Of a stretch of DNA of 64,000 bases, positions 22,612 to 32,194 are shown piece by piece. The translations under genes were made by a program, and so were the position numbers. The notes below the pieces were generated by a model. That model was not told where the DNA came from, ran no database searches, and was given only the letters and a program-made list of their open reading frames with translations. The DNA is from an uncultured Verrucomicrobiota bacterium. Lineage in GTDB: Bacteria > Verrucomicrobiota > Verrucomicrobiia > Chthoniobacterales > JACTMZ01. Numbering within the stretch: position 1 is the stretch's first letter; each line of letters starts with the position of its first letter. The DNA is taken from NCBI GenBank assembly GCA_903953565.1, contig CAJBKE010000026.1:24334-88333 (forward strand). Reading direction: 5' to 3'.

Positions 22612-25424
22612 GACGGGCCGGTGGAACCCGACGGCGGACCCAGCTTCTGCAATCGCTCCCGCGCCGTCTGCGCCTCCGGGAGGGCGGCGAGGTCTTCGCT
22701 TTTGCTCAGTTCCTCGTAGGTTTTGCGTGCGGCTTCGAGGTCGTTGATTTTTTCGAAGGCCTCACCGCTGCGCAGATAAGCTTTGGCCACCGTCTCGCGC
22801 CATTTCCCGTAGAGAATGTAGATGCGCTGATAGTAGGGGATGGCGGTCTGCGGACGGTCTCGCGCCATTTCGAGTTCGCCCAAGGCGAGAAGCGCCTGAG
22901 CTTTGAGTTTTCCCGGAACGCTTTCCGCGGCGAGCAACCGGGTGTACGCCTCCGCGGACCCATCCGTGTTGCCCGCCTCGCTCTCGATGAGCGCCCGTGT
23001 CATAAGCACCTCGCCCATCAGCGTGGACCACGGTGTGTCGCGCTCGAGACGGGTGTAATAGTCGAGCGCTGCCTGACGGTCTCCGTCCTCCATGGCCATG
23101 CGCCCGAGCGCGGCCAGAGCTTTGTCTTTCTGCGCCGCGCGCGGATGCCACTTGAGCAAGTCGCGGTAGATCTGAGCCGCTTTTTCGCGTCGCCCTGCGG
23201 ATTCTTCATCACCCGCCGTGGCCCCCGCCAACTGCGCCTCGGCGCCGTCCGCGAGGATGAGGGGATTGGTCGTTTCGGCCTTGGCCAAGGCTGAAGCCTC
23301 GCGGAATAAGGCCGACGAAAGCTCCGGGTCGGATTTCTTCACCGCCTGCCCCAGAGCCCAAATCGACCGGACCGTGAGCGTCTCCTGCTTTTCCGCCTCC
23401 GCCTTGGCGCGCAGTTCACGCAGGGCGGCGAGGTGGTCGTGCTTCTCCGTATCACTTTTATGGAGCCGTCCGAGCGCGATGAACAAATCCTCGACCGAAT
23501 CGGCTTCCGGATCGTTGCCGAAATCTCCGATCGCTCTCCAATACTCCGCAATGGCTTTGTCCGGTTGGTCGTCTTGCCGCCACGACTGGCCGATGAGGAA
23601 AAGCGCTTCGGCGGCGCGTGGACTCCGGGGATAAGCCTCGAGATACTTGCCCATGAGGTCGCGCAGCCCTTCGTAGTCTTCCTCCAGCTTGAGCACCTTG
23701 GCCAATTTGAACTGTGCATCTTCGTGGAAGTGCCCCGCTTCGGCCGGAACCCCTGCGTAGACCTCTTTGCCCTCGTCGGACTTGGCTTGGGCCAGCAGTG
23801 CATCGCCGAGCAGAAGGCGGGCTTCGTTGCTTTCCTGCGCATCCGGATATGCGGCGAGATACGCTTCGAGTTCCGCCTCCGCCGTTGCGTAGTCCTTCAT
23901 CGACTGCGCGCAATAGGCCTGACGGAAGCTGGCCGCTCCGAGCAGCGTGCCTTTGGGAAATTTCTTCGCGTGCGCGCCCAGCACCTCGCGCGCTTCGGGT
24001 AATTTTTTGGCAAAAGCCAAAGCCGAGCCGCGCCAGTAGTTCGCCGGCTCCGCCAGTTCGTGGTCCGGATGCTTTTCGCCGAACTTCGCCAAAGTGGCGG
24101 CCGCCTCCTCGTTGCGTTCGGCGAGGAGCTGCGTGAAGCCTTCCATGAAAAAAGCGCGCGGGGCCTGCTCGGATTGGGGGAATTTCTCGCGCAGAGCGGC
24201 AAACGTCGCGATCGCTTCGTCGAATTGGTCGGCGCGTTGCTGCGCTGTGCCGCGCAGGTAGAGAACGAGGGGCAATTGCTTGGACTGGGGGAAATTTTTC
24301 TCGAAGAGCAGCGATGTTTCCACCGTCTTGTCGTTGCGTTCGATGGCCAGCCAGCTCTGCAGCGCGCTGAGCGAAGCCGTTTCCACCGCCGCATCCGGTT
24401 TCATTTGCCGGAGCATGTCGTCGAGCAGCAGCGCGCATTCGCGGTAGCGTTCCTGTCGGTGGAATGCGCTGGCCATGCGGAATCGCACCGACGCATCGAA
24501 ACCCTGCGCTTTCTGCAGGTTCTGCAATTCCTTCTCGATCTCCCGCGCGATCTGGCGCATCTGGGCGCGCTCGAACACATCGGGAGTTGCGTCTGCTTCG
24601 ATCGCCTCGAGACGCTTTTTGACCTCCTCAAGACGGCGTTGCTGCTGCTCAACCAGCCGCTCTTGCGTCGAGATGGTTTGCATCACCCGGATGGCCTCGC
24701 GCGGCCTGTCTTGCTCGAGAAGTCTCTCGCCGAGTTGCATAGCCAGCGCCTGAAAGGTGGCCAACTGCGTGATGCGGTCCTGCCGAGCGGCCTCCGTTGT
24801 GACCAACTCGAGCGCCGCTTCGTCGTTGCCCGTTTCGATCAGGCTGTGCAATTCGAGGACTGCGGCGCGGCCGCTGTGGACGCTTTGCGGATTTTTGCGG
24901 ATCGCTGCAAGCGCTGTGGCCGCATCCTTCTTGTTACCTTCGGTCACGAGCAGGGTGGCCGCGAGCAACGCGGCATCTTCCCGCCGGCGCGAGCGCGGAA
25001 AATTTTCCATGAATTGGCCGAGCGCCTCCCGCGCCTTCACCGTATCGCCGGTCTGCATCAGGCTAACTCCGAGCCAGAACGAAAGATTCTCCTGCTTGTC
25101 GGGGGTGATCTCGGGGAGTTTTTGTGCTTCCTCGATCGCTTCTGCAGCACCGCCGAACTTCTGCGTCTGCATCAATGCGGCAACAAGATTATAGCGCACA
25201 TGCGGCAAGAGAGGCTTGGCCTCTCCGGAAGCTCCGAAATCACCGAGGAACTTCTGATAGCCGGCCACAGCCTCGTCGTAGCGCTTCTCGTTGTAGGCCT
25301 TGTCGGCCTTGATGATCACATCGCGTGCCGTGCCGACCTCGGGAGCCGACGGCTCAGTCTGCGCGCTCAGCGGTCCCATCGAGGCCAGCGATAGAAATAA
25401 CAAGATGGGCAATTTCGAGCTCAC
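22608..25424 (-). CDS. Large secreted tetratricopeptide-repeat protein
   Basis: A 938-residue exported protein built almost wholly of TPR-like helices after a signal peptide (LPILLFLSLASMGPLSAQ). Repeats are visible throughout, for example KADKAYNEKRYDEAVAGYQKFLGDFG, FDEAIATFAALREKFPQSEQA and PDKAIAEYWRAIGDFGNDPEA. Spacing resembles YbgF/CpoB and BamD-type TPRs that associate with Tol-Pal. First gene of the Exb/VWA operon, overlapping the next by four bases. It is divergent from the luxE-like gene. It probably acts as a periplasmic scaffold for the Exb motor; this is inferred from context. Confidence 0.85.
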   Translation of the reverse strand: MSSKLPILLFLSLASMGPLSAQTEPSAPEVGTARDVIIKADKAYNEKRYDEAVAGYQKFLGDFGASGEAKPLLPHVRYNLVAALMQTQKFGGAAEAIEEAQKLPEITPDKQENLSFWLGVSLMQTGDTVKAREALGQFMENFPRSRRREDAALLAATLLVTEGNKKDAATALAAIRKNPQSVHSGRAAVLELHSLIETGNDEAALELVTTEAARQDRITQLATFQALAMQLGERLLEQDRPREAIRVMQTISTQERLVEQQQRRLEEVKKRLEAIEADATPDVFERAQMRQIAREIEKELQNLQKAQGFDASVRFRMASAFHRQERYRECALLLDDMLRQMKPDAAVETASLSALQSWLAIERNDKTVETSLLFEKNFPQSKQLPLVLYLRGTAQQRADQFDEAIATFAALREKFPQSEQAPRAFFMEGFTQLLAERNEEAAATLAKFGEKHPDHELAEPANYWRGSALAFAKKLPEAREVLGAHAKKFPKGTLLGAASFRQAYCAQSMKDYATAEAELEAYLAAYPDAQESNEARLLLGDALLAQAKSDEGKEVYAGVPAEAGHFHEDAQFKLAKVLKLEEDYEGLRDLMGKYLEAYPRSPRAAEALFLIGQSWRQDDQPDKAIAEYWRAIGDFGNDPEADSVEDLFIALGRLHKSDTEKHDHLAALRELRAKAEAEKQETLTVRSIWALGQAVKKSDPELSSALFREASALAKAETTNPLILADGAEAQLAGATAGDEESAGRREKAAQIYRDLLKWHPRAAQKDKALAALGRMAMEDGDRQAALDYYTRLERDTPWSTLMGEVLMTRALIESEAGNTDGSAEAYTRLLAAESVPGKLKAQALLALGELEMARDRPQTAIPYYQRIYILYGKWRETVAKAYLRSGEAFEKINDLEAARKTYEELSKSEDLAALPEAQTARERLQKLGPPSGSTGPS

Positions 25425-25501
25425 CGCGACAAATCTGCCCCGCCGCCCTCCTCAGGTCAAAATGTCGTTTGCCGGCGTGCGGGAACTGGCAGGATGGATG
25501 C

Positions 25502-26512
25502 ATGCAAACCGGCGAAATCGAGTCTCTGGAGAAGGATGCTTGCCGAGTGGTCAGAGGCGAGGGGGATGAGAACTTGGGCGACCTGCTCCTGCGGTTGCAT
25601 GCGTATCAATTCCGTAACAATGCGCCTTACCGCGCGTTTTGCCTGAGCGTGGCAGTTGGGGAAATGCCGGATGATTGGCGGCAAATTCCCTGCCTTCCCC
25701 AAGAAGCTTTCAAACACGCCGACCTGCGCAGCTTTCCCGCGGAACAAACCAGGAAAATATTCCGCACCAGCGGGACGACAGGCGAGGGATACGGACAACA
25801 CCATTTCCGCACGCTCGAGGTTTACGAGGCGGCGGTGCGCGAAGGGTGGCGTCAGGCCGGACTTCCTTCCTCGCCTTATCTCGTCATTGCACCGCATCCG
25901 GACGAAGCCCCGCATTCCTCGCTGAGCCACATGCTCGGCATGCTCGCGCCGCGCGAGAATTTTATCGCGCCGGGCGGTGAGATCGATCTGCAGCGGTTGC
26001 AATCCGTCGAGGAGCCGGTTTGCCTGCTTGGCACGGCGCTCGGGTTCCTCCATTTGTTCGAGCGGATGAATCAACGCGGGCTCTCGCTCGCTTTGCCCCC
26101 CGGATCGAGTGCCATGGAAACCGGCGGATACAAAGGCAGCGGACGCCATATTTCGCGGGGCGACCTATACGCGCTGTTTGGCGACAAGCTCGGCATCCGT
26201 CCGGATGACATTTACAACGAATATGGAATGACCGAGCTCAGTTCGCAATTTTACGCCCGTGGGCCGCAAGGTTTGCACTACGGTCCGTCTTGGGCTCGGG
26301 CGATCGTGGCCGATCCGGTCACGCTCGCGGAGGTCGAGGACGGCGAAACAGGCATCCTGCTCATTTATGACGCGGCCAATGTCGGATCAGTTGTCGGCAT
26401 CCGCACGCGCGATTTGGCCGTCAAGCGCGGCGAGGCTTTCGAATTGCTCGGACGCGATCCTGCTGCTTTGCCGCGCGGATGCTCCCGCGCCGCTGACGAA
26501 TGGTTGCGATGA
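25502..26512 (+). CDS. LuxE-type acyl-protein synthetase
   Basis: A member of the LuxE/PaaK-like adenylating family that activates fatty acids as acyl-AMP and passes the acyl group to a partner reductase. The 336 residues include the adenylate loop FRTSGTTGEGYGQHHF (residues about 87-102), the HSSLSHMLGML block and NEYGMTELSSQFY, the second adenylation signature. The ATG at 25502 is chosen for its AGGA ribosome-binding site seven bases upstream; the open frame extends further upstream without a good start. It overlaps the luxC-like gene by four bases (ATGA). There is no luciferase (luxAB) or luxD, so the role is fatty aldehyde or reserve-lipid synthesis rather than light. Confidence 0.88.
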   Translation: MQTGEIESLEKDACRVVRGEGDENLGDLLLRLHAYQFRNNAPYRAFCLSVAVGEMPDDWRQIPCLPQEAFKHADLRSFPAEQTRKIFRTSGTTGEGYGQHHFRTLEVYEAAVREGWRQAGLPSSPYLVIAPHPDEAPHSSLSHMLGMLAPRENFIAPGGEIDLQRLQSVEEPVCLLGTALGFLHLFERMNQRGLSLALPPGSSAMETGGYKGSGRHISRGDLYALFGDKLGIRPDDIYNEYGMTELSSQFYARGPQGLHYGPSWARAIVADPVTLAEVEDGETGILLIYDAANVGSVVGIRTRDLAVKRGEAFELLGRDPAALPRGCSRAADEWLR

Positions 26513-27609
26513 ACACCGCTCAACGCGCCACCGCCATCGCCAAAGCCGCGGAGCCTTTCCGCGCGCTCCTCGGTCCAACCACGGCGGCTGATTTGCTGGC
26601 CTGGCTGCGAGCCGAGTTGGGAAGCAGTGAAGTGCTCGACCGCTGGATCGATCACGGCATGGCAAAAACCAAGGCCGTCGCACCCGGGACAATCCTTCAC
26701 GTGGTGAGCGGCAACACGCCGCACGCGGCACTGCAGAGCATCATCGGCGGACTACTTCTCGGCAGCCGCAATCTGGTCAAACTGCCGCGCGGTGGACTGA
26801 TCGAATTGGATGAATTTGTCTCCGGGCTGCCGGATACTTTGCGCGCCACGGTCGAAATGGCGGAAGTATTGCCCTCCGCATGGTTCGCGTTGGCTGGAGC
26901 ACTGATCGTTTACGGCTCGGATGAAACCACCGCGCATTTCCGCACGCTTGTTTCGCCTTCGCAGGTCTTTGTCGGCCACGGACACAAGGCGAGTCTGGGG
27001 ATCATTTGGGACGATCCCAAGTTTGCCTCCTGCGACCCTGCGGCGCGGGATGCATCGCTTTTTGACCAGCAGGGATGTCTTTCCCCACAGGTCTTTTATG
27101 TGCGCGAGTCGCGTCCGGGATTCGCCCGCGCTTACGCGGAAAAACTTTCCTCGGCCATGGACCGTTTCAATCGCTCGCATCCTCGCGGGTCGATCACCGT
27201 TGCCGAGCAGGCGGAGATAGCTAACCTTCGTGCGGCTTACCGTTTCCGCGCCGCGGGGGATTTGCGGGTGGCGCTGTGGGAAGGTGGGGGAAACATGGAC
27301 TGGACAGTGGTCTATGAGGAGGACGCATGGTTTCCCGCATCGACGCTCAACCGCGTGATTTTCGTCAAACCGCTCCCCGAAGATCCTGCCGCATCGATTG
27401 GTCCAGCCGCCGCGCATGTCGGCGCAGTCGGACTTTTTCCCTGCACGGAGGAACTGGCCGAGCGCTTCGCTTCACTGTGTCCATCGCGCTTTTGTCTGCT
27501 CGGACGCATGCAAGATCCGCCGTGGACCTGGCACAATGGCGGCGTGGCGCGATTGGTTTCTTTGGTCAAGTGGGTTGATTTCGAGCCGCCCAGCGGTTTG
27601 ACTGCCTGA
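26509..27609 (+). CDS. LuxC-type acyl-CoA/acyl-protein reductase
   Basis: NADPH-dependent reductase that converts activated fatty acyl groups to aldehydes. The 366 residues show the family block [32 protein letters not shown] (two parts) and the catalytic cysteine in [14 protein letters not shown] (about Cys190). The [12 protein letters not shown] nucleotide-binding region is also present. The ATG at 26509 overlaps the luxE stop. The protein is shorter than Vibrio LuxC (around 480), as is typical of non-luminous family members. infA follows four bases after the stop. Confidence 0.88.
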   Translation: MNTAQRATAIAKAAEPFRALLGPTTAADLLAWLRAELGSSEVLDRWIDHGMAKTKAVAPGTILHVVSGNTPHAALQSIIGGLLLGSRNLVKLPRGGLIELDEFVSGLPDTLRATVEMAEVLPSAWFALAGALIVYGSDETTAHFRTLVSPSQVFVGHGHKASLGIIWDDPKFASCDPAARDASLFDQQGCLSPQVFYVRESRPGFARAYAEKLSSAMDRFNRSHPRGSITVAEQAEIANLRAAYRFRAAGDLRVALWEGGGNMDWTVVYEEDAWFPASTLNRVIFVKPLPEDPAASIGPAAAHVGAVGLFPCTEELAERFASLCPSRFCLLGRMQDPPWTWHNGGVARLVSLVKWVDFEPPSGLTA

Positions 27610-27613
27610 TCAC

Positions 27614-27832
27614 ATGGCCAAAGAAGAATCCATTCCTGCGGACGGTGTCGTTGTCGAGGTGCTCCCCGGCACGATGTTCCGCGTCAAATTGGCTAACGAC
27701 AAAGTCGTCCTCGCCCACATCGGCGGCAAAATGCGCAAGCACTTCGTCCGCATCGTTCCCGGCGACAAGGTTAAGATGGAAATTTCTCCCTACGACTTGA
27801 GCAAGGCGCGGATCACCTACCGCGAGCGCTAG
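27614..27832 (+). CDS. infA: Translation initiation factor IF-1
   Basis: A 72-residue S1-like OB-fold factor that binds the 30S A site. It starts [26 protein letters not shown] and includes [39 protein letters not shown], which is nearly textbook IF-1. The gene is four bases after luxC, so initiation-factor expression may depend on the lipid operon or on an internal promoter. Confidence 0.97.
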   Translation: MAKEESIPADGVVVEVLPGTMFRVKLANDKVVLAHIGGKMRKHFVRIVPGDKVKMEISPYDLSKARITYRER

Positions 27833-27863
27833 AAGCAATCCGCAGAGGCTGCGTGAGAATTCA

Positions 27864-27930
27864 GGTGGATCGCGATGTCCCTATCGCGATTCCCCGCTGA
27901 AACTATCGCGCCGGGACGGCGCGATCCACC
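27864..27930. repeat. Copy B of the dispersed 67-bp palindromic element
   Basis: The outer arms GGTGGATCGC and GCGATCCACC are perfectly complementary. Inside are two hairpins, TCGCGATG/TATCGCGA around TCCC and TCGCGCC/GGCGCGA around GGGAC. The element can fold as a three-armed structure on either strand. It lies between the convergent ends of infA and nuoD. Confidence 0.85.
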
Positions 27931-28005
27931 CCGGTAATCAAACGATCGTGGCGGCCGCTGCAAAATTCTCCGTAGCGCCCCTGCGCTTGCAACAAAACAG
28001 AACCG

Positions 28006-29253
28006 CTACCGGTCACACTCGCCCATGACGAAGTCGATGCTGCCGAGAATGGCCGGCACGTCGCTGACATAGTGGCCGGGTAGCAACGAGGGAATGATGC
28101 TGAGATTAGCGAAGCTCGGGGCGCGGATTTTCAAACGATAGGGCACGCCGCCGCCTTTGCTGTGGATGTAAAAGCCCAACTCTCCCTTGGGATTTTCCGC
28201 GCCGAAATAAACGTCCCCGGCGGGCGCATCGATTCCTTGGGTCGTGATGATGAACTGATGGATGAGTTCCTCCATCTTGGTCATCACGTCGGTTTTCTTG
28301 GGCAAAATATTCTTGGGATCCTCAACATGGATCGGGCCGGATGGCATCTTGTCGAGAGCCTGCTTGAGAATCCGCGCACTCTGCCGCATTTCCTCCATGC
28401 GCACCAAGTAACGGTCGAAACAGTCACCGACCGATCCGACCGGCACATCGAAGTCGTATTGTTCGTAGCTCAGATACGGGTGGGCTTTGCGCAAGTCATG
28501 ATCCACGCCCGAGCCGCGCAGGTTCGGACCGGTCAGACCGTAAGCAATGGCGTCCTGCCTCTTGATGACCCCGACATCCTTGGTGCGATCCAGCCAGATC
28601 GGATTGCGGGTGAGAAGCTTGTCCACTTCATCGAGGCTGGGCAGCAGATCGTCGATGAAAGCGCGCACTTGCTGATCGAATCCCGGCGGCAGATCGCGCG
28701 TCATTCCGCCGATGCGCGTGTAAGACGTGGTGAAACGGGCGCCGGTCAATTGCTCGGTCAAATTGTAGACCACCTCGCGGTGTTTGAAGGTGTAGAGAAA
28801 GACGGTCATCGCCCCGATGTCCATGGCATAAGCCCCGATCCCGAGAAGGTGCGAAGAAATGCGCGCCAGCTCGCAGCAGATCACGCGGATGGCTTGGCCG
28901 CGCGGCGGCAATTCCCAGCCCATCAATTTTTCCACCGCCAGAGCGTAGGCCACGTTGTTGGCCAGCGGCGCGAGGTAATCCAGCCGGTCCGTGTAAGGCA
29001 CGAACTGGTTGTATTGCATGTTCTCTGCGATCTTCTCGTCGCCGCGGTGGAGGTAGCCGATGTCCGCATCGGCCTTGGTAATGACCTCACCGTCCAACTC
29101 GAGCACAATGCGCAGCACGCCGTGCGTCGACGGGTGAGAGGGCCCCATGTTGATGGTCAGCGTCTCCCCGAGCAGTTCGCCTTTCTTGCGTGCCTCGGCT
29201 TCGACCGCACGGGTGCGAGCGGCGGCATCGGGAGTTTCGAGAACGGTGGACAT
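28006..29253 (-). CDS. nuoD: NADH-quinone oxidoreductase subunit D
   Basis: Peripheral-arm 49-kDa subunit of complex I that forms the quinone site with NuoB. The 415 residues include NMGPSHPSTHGVLRI, DIGYLHRGDEKIAENM, the LTGPNLRGSGVDHDLRK block and the C-terminal GSIDFVMGECDR. The ATG at 29253 gives the family-like N-terminus after a short variable leader; the frame is open upstream but that part looks non-coding. It stands alone, 10 kb from nuoEF, with rlmN next on the same strand. A solitary nuoD implies scattered complex I genes. Confidence 0.95.
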   Translation of the reverse strand: MSTVLETPDAAARTRAVEAEARKKGELLGETLTINMGPSHPSTHGVLRIVLELDGEVITKADADIGYLHRGDEKIAENMQYNQFVPYTDRLDYLAPLANNVAYALAVEKLMGWELPPRGQAIRVICCELARISSHLLGIGAYAMDIGAMTVFLYTFKHREVVYNLTEQLTGARFTTSYTRIGGMTRDLPPGFDQQVRAFIDDLLPSLDEVDKLLTRNPIWLDRTKDVGVIKRQDAIAYGLTGPNLRGSGVDHDLRKAHPYLSYEQYDFDVPVGSVGDCFDRYLVRMEEMRQSARILKQALDKMPSGPIHVEDPKNILPKKTDVMTKMEELIHQFIITTQGIDAPAGDVYFGAENPKGELGFYIHSKGGGVPYRLKIRAPSFANLSIIPSLLPGHYVSDVPAILGSIDFVMGECDR

Positions 29254-29351
29254 GGCGCGGATTGTTACGTCCGGGAGGTGCTTTTGGCAACTTCCGGACG
29301 CTGCGGCCGACCCTTTCGTCGGTTGCTGTGGTCCCCGAGAAGCCACGCGGC

Positions 29352-30416
29352 TCACGTCGCCGCGGCCAACTCGTCCTCGACGCGCAGCCGCAGTTGACCG
29401 CAGGCGGCGTCGATATCGTGTCCCTTTTCGCGGCGGATGGTGGCGACCACTCCGCCGGCGCGCACCGCCCGGACAAATTCCTGCTGCCGCGCCTCGCTCG
29501 GACGTTCCCACGCAAGACCTTCCACCGTGTTGTAGGGGATGAGATTCACTTTGGCGTCAAGACGCCGCGCGTGGGCCGCGAGCAACCGCGCCTGCTCGGG
29601 AGCATCGTTCACCCCGGCGATGAGGATGTATTCGAAGCCGAGCTTTTGTTTGCGGCGGGAGCTGAAATACGCGCACGCATCGAAGAGTTCTTTCAACGGA
29701 TACTTTTTGTTCACCGGCATGATCTGCTCGCGTACCTCGTCGCTCGCGCCGTGCAGCGAAATGGCCAACCGCACCGGCACCGGATGATCCGCCAGCTCGC
29801 GGATTTGCGGGACCAGACCGCTGGTCGATACCGTGATATGCCGCGCGCCGATTTCGAAACCCCAGGGAGCGTTGAGGATTTCGAGGGCGACGGACAAATT
29901 TTTCCAATTGGCCAGCGGCTCGCCCATGCCCATGAAAACAATGTTGTCGACCCGCTCGCCCGTCGATTGCTCGACTTGCATGACTTGCGCGGTGATTTCG
30001 CCCGCCGAAAGATTGCGTTTCCATCCGCGCAGACCGCTGGCGCAAAATTTGCACCCGTAAGCGCAGCCCACTTGCGTCGAGACGCACAGGGTTCTGCGAT
30101 CGGATGTCTGCCCGTAAAGCGCGGGCGAGGCCGGGATGAAGACGCTCTCGATGAATTGCCCGTCAGGCAGGCGATACAAGAATTTGCGCGTTGTATCCTT
30201 CGACCCGCTCATGCGCACCTGTTCCAGCTTTCCGACCGGATATCTCTCGGCCAATTGGGCGCGCAGCTCGGCCGGAAGATCGGTCATCTCCGCGAAGTCT
30301 CCGACCCGCTTCTCATGGACCCATTCCATGATCTGTCGCGCGCGGTAAGGCTTGTGGCCCAAAGCGGCAAGACCGGCCTCGAGCGACTCGGTGGTTTCTC
30401 CCAACAGCGAAATCAT
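29352..30416 (-). CDS. rlmN: Dual-specificity RNA methyltransferase RlmN
   Basis: Radical SAM enzyme that methylates C2 of A2503 in 23S rRNA and A37 of some tRNAs. The 354 residues have the radical SAM cluster CAYGCKFCASG (CxxxCxxC), the upstream RRTLCVSTQVGC, the VFMGMGEPLANW loop and the C-terminal catalytic Cys region HDIDAACGQLRL. The ATG at 30416 is chosen because it precedes the conserved LGETTESLEAGLAALGHKPYRA segment. It is divergent from a small lipoprotein gene. Confidence 0.95.
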   Translation of the reverse strand: MISLLGETTESLEAGLAALGHKPYRARQIMEWVHEKRVGDFAEMTDLPAELRAQLAERYPVGKLEQVRMSGSKDTTRKFLYRLPDGQFIESVFIPASPALYGQTSDRRTLCVSTQVGCAYGCKFCASGLRGWKRNLSAGEITAQVMQVEQSTGERVDNIVFMGMGEPLANWKNLSVALEILNAPWGFEIGARHITVSTSGLVPQIRELADHPVPVRLAISLHGASDEVREQIMPVNKKYPLKELFDACAYFSSRRKQKLGFEYILIAGVNDAPEQARLLAAHARRLDAKVNLIPYNTVEGLAWERPSEARQQEFVRAVRAGGVVATIRREKGHDIDAACGQLRLRVEDELAAAT

Positions 30417-30497
30417 GCCCGCACCATGCCATGACCGGGCGGGGGAATCCAATGCGGGATGCCTTGACCCGCGCCGCCGGAAAATTACCGTGGTCCC

Positions 30498-30965
30498 ATG
30501 CGTTTGCTCAAGTTTCTCCCGTTCCTCGCCTTGCTCGCCGCCGCCGGTTGCGAAACAACCGGCACCACGATGACGCGTCCCGATCCGCGTGCCGCCGCGA
30601 TCATCGCCGCCGAGACCCCCGGCAACTACTACATCGGCCGCCGCTACTACAAAAAAGACTACAAAATGTGGGGCTGGGTTCGCCGTCCGGGCCAACCGTG
30701 GAGCACCGCGCAGCTCGTCATGATGAACGAGAACACCAAGCTCGCGCCCGACCGCGCGACCGGCAAGCTCGGCATCGACAACAACCACGAATACCGCCTG
30801 CAAGGGCGCTTCACTGGGGGCAAAGTTTACGAGCCGGCGAGCAATGATTTTTATCCCGAGTTCGTCCTCGCCGACTACACGCTGCTCTCCAGCGCGCCGC
30901 CCAATATCTACCGCGACCGGCGCCAACTCGACCCCGCGGTGCGCCTGCTCAATCCGCCGCTCTGA
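30498..30965 (+). CDS. Small lipoprotein of unknown function
   Basis: A 155-residue predicted lipoprotein. The signal peptide MRLLKFLPFLALLAAAGC has a lipobox with Cys18. The mature part contains aromatic-rich NYYIGRRYYKKDYKMWGWVRRPGQPW, then LVMMNENTKLAPDR and NHEYRLQGRFTGGKVYEPASNDFYPEFVLADY (split), a plausible beta-barrel-type domain. I do not recognise the family; the NNHEYRLQGRFTG.VYEP.SN..YPEF segment looks conserved. It is 48 bp before the ABC transporter operon and may be cotranscribed. Confidence 0.75.
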   Translation: MRLLKFLPFLALLAAAGCETTGTTMTRPDPRAAAIIAAETPGNYYIGRRYYKKDYKMWGWVRRPGQPWSTAQLVMMNENTKLAPDRATGKLGIDNNHEYRLQGRFTGGKVYEPASNDFYPEFVLADYTLLSSAPPNIYRDRRQLDPAVRLLNPPL

Positions 30966-31013
30966 GGCGTTAATTCCCTTGCGGCCGGTCTGGGTGCTCC
31001 CTAAACACGTTTC

Positions 31014-32177
31014 ATGTTGAAACTCCTCGCTCTCCTCGCGTCCGTCTCCTTTCCTCTCGTCCTCGCCGGTTGCGGCCGCCCGGACGCCGATACGGTCAAA
31101 GTCGGCATGAATATCGAGCTGACCGGTGACATCCCTGCCGTTGGCGCCTCGAGCAAAAATGCAGCCGAGCTTTTCTTCGACCAGCTCAACGAAAAAGGCG
31201 GCGTCACCCTCGCCGACGGAGCCAAGAAAGTTTCCCTCGTCATCCGCGACAACGCGGCCAAAGCCGACCAGTCCGCCTCGGTCACCCAGCAACTCATTTC
31301 GAGCCAAGACGTGGTCGCCATGGTCGGCCCGAACTCCAGCGCCTGCGCCATTCCCGCCGGCGAAATCGCCGAGACCCTCAAGTGCGTGATGATCTCACCG
31401 TGGTCGACCAATCCGAAAACCACCCTCGATCAAGCCTCCGGCGTGCCCAAACGCTACGTCTTCCGCGGATGCTTCACCGACCCGTTCCAGGCCATCGTGC
31501 TGGCCAAATTCGTGTCCAACGACCTCGGTGCGAAAAAAGCCGCCGTCCTCTATGACGTCTCCTCCGAGGCTCCGCTCGGTCAGGCCACTCTCTTCCGTGA
31601 CACCTTCACCGCGGCCGGCGGAGAAATCGTCGCCTTCGAAACCTTCACCACCGGCGACAAGGATTTCTCCGCCCAATTGACCAATATTCGCGAGGCCAAC
31701 CCGGACGTGATTTTCCTCCCGACCTATTACAACGATGTCCCGCTTATTGCCCAGCAGGCCCGCCGCCTCGGCATCACCGCGAAATTCATCGGCAGCGACG
31801 CGTGGAGTTCCCCCGAGATCATCAAGCTCGGCGGGGCCGACGTGGACGGTTCGTATTTCTGCAATCACTTCTCGACCCAGATCGCGACCGACGAGGCCAA
31901 GAAATTCATCGCCGACTACACGGCGAAATACGGCCAGGCTCCCGACGATGTCGCCGCGCTCACTTACGACGCATGCGGCCTCGTGACCGAAGCGCTCAAG
32001 GCGGGTGGCAAGAACGACCGCGAGGCCCTGCGCGAAGCTTTCGCCCAGATCCGGGAATACAAAGGTGTCACCGGAACGTTCCGTTTCGAGCCCGGCTCGG
32101 GCGATCCGATCAAGAGCGCCGTGGTCCTGCAGATCAAAGACGGCGCCTTCCAGTGGGTGACCAACGCGCAACCTTGA
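31014..32177 (+). CDS. Branched-chain amino-acid-type ABC substrate-binding lipoprotein
   Basis: Periplasmic-binding-protein type I of the LivJ/LivK family, 387 residues. It has a lipoprotein signal with LAGC at Cys20, so it is membrane-anchored instead of free in the periplasm. Family features are VGMNIELTGDIPAVGASSKNAAELFFDQLNEKGG (start of the fold), MVGPNSSACAIPAGEIAE, VFRGCFTDPFQA and ALTYDACGLVTEAL. The ligand could be a branched-chain amino acid, an amide or urea; specificity cannot be read. It is followed 17 bp later by livH. Confidence 0.92.
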   Translation: MLKLLALLASVSFPLVLAGCGRPDADTVKVGMNIELTGDIPAVGASSKNAAELFFDQLNEKGGVTLADGAKKVSLVIRDNAAKADQSASVTQQLISSQDVVAMVGPNSSACAIPAGEIAETLKCVMISPWSTNPKTTLDQASGVPKRYVFRGCFTDPFQAIVLAKFVSNDLGAKKAAVLYDVSSEAPLGQATLFRDTFTAAGGEIVAFETFTTGDKDFSAQLTNIREANPDVIFLPTYYNDVPLIAQQARRLGITAKFIGSDAWSSPEIIKLGGADVDGSYFCNHFSTQIATDEAKKFIADYTAKYGQAPDDVAALTYDACGLVTEALKAGGKNDREALREAFAQIREYKGVTGTFRFEPGSGDPIKSAVVLQIKDGAFQWVTNAQP

Positions 32178-32194
32178 CCGACTGACGCGCGCGC

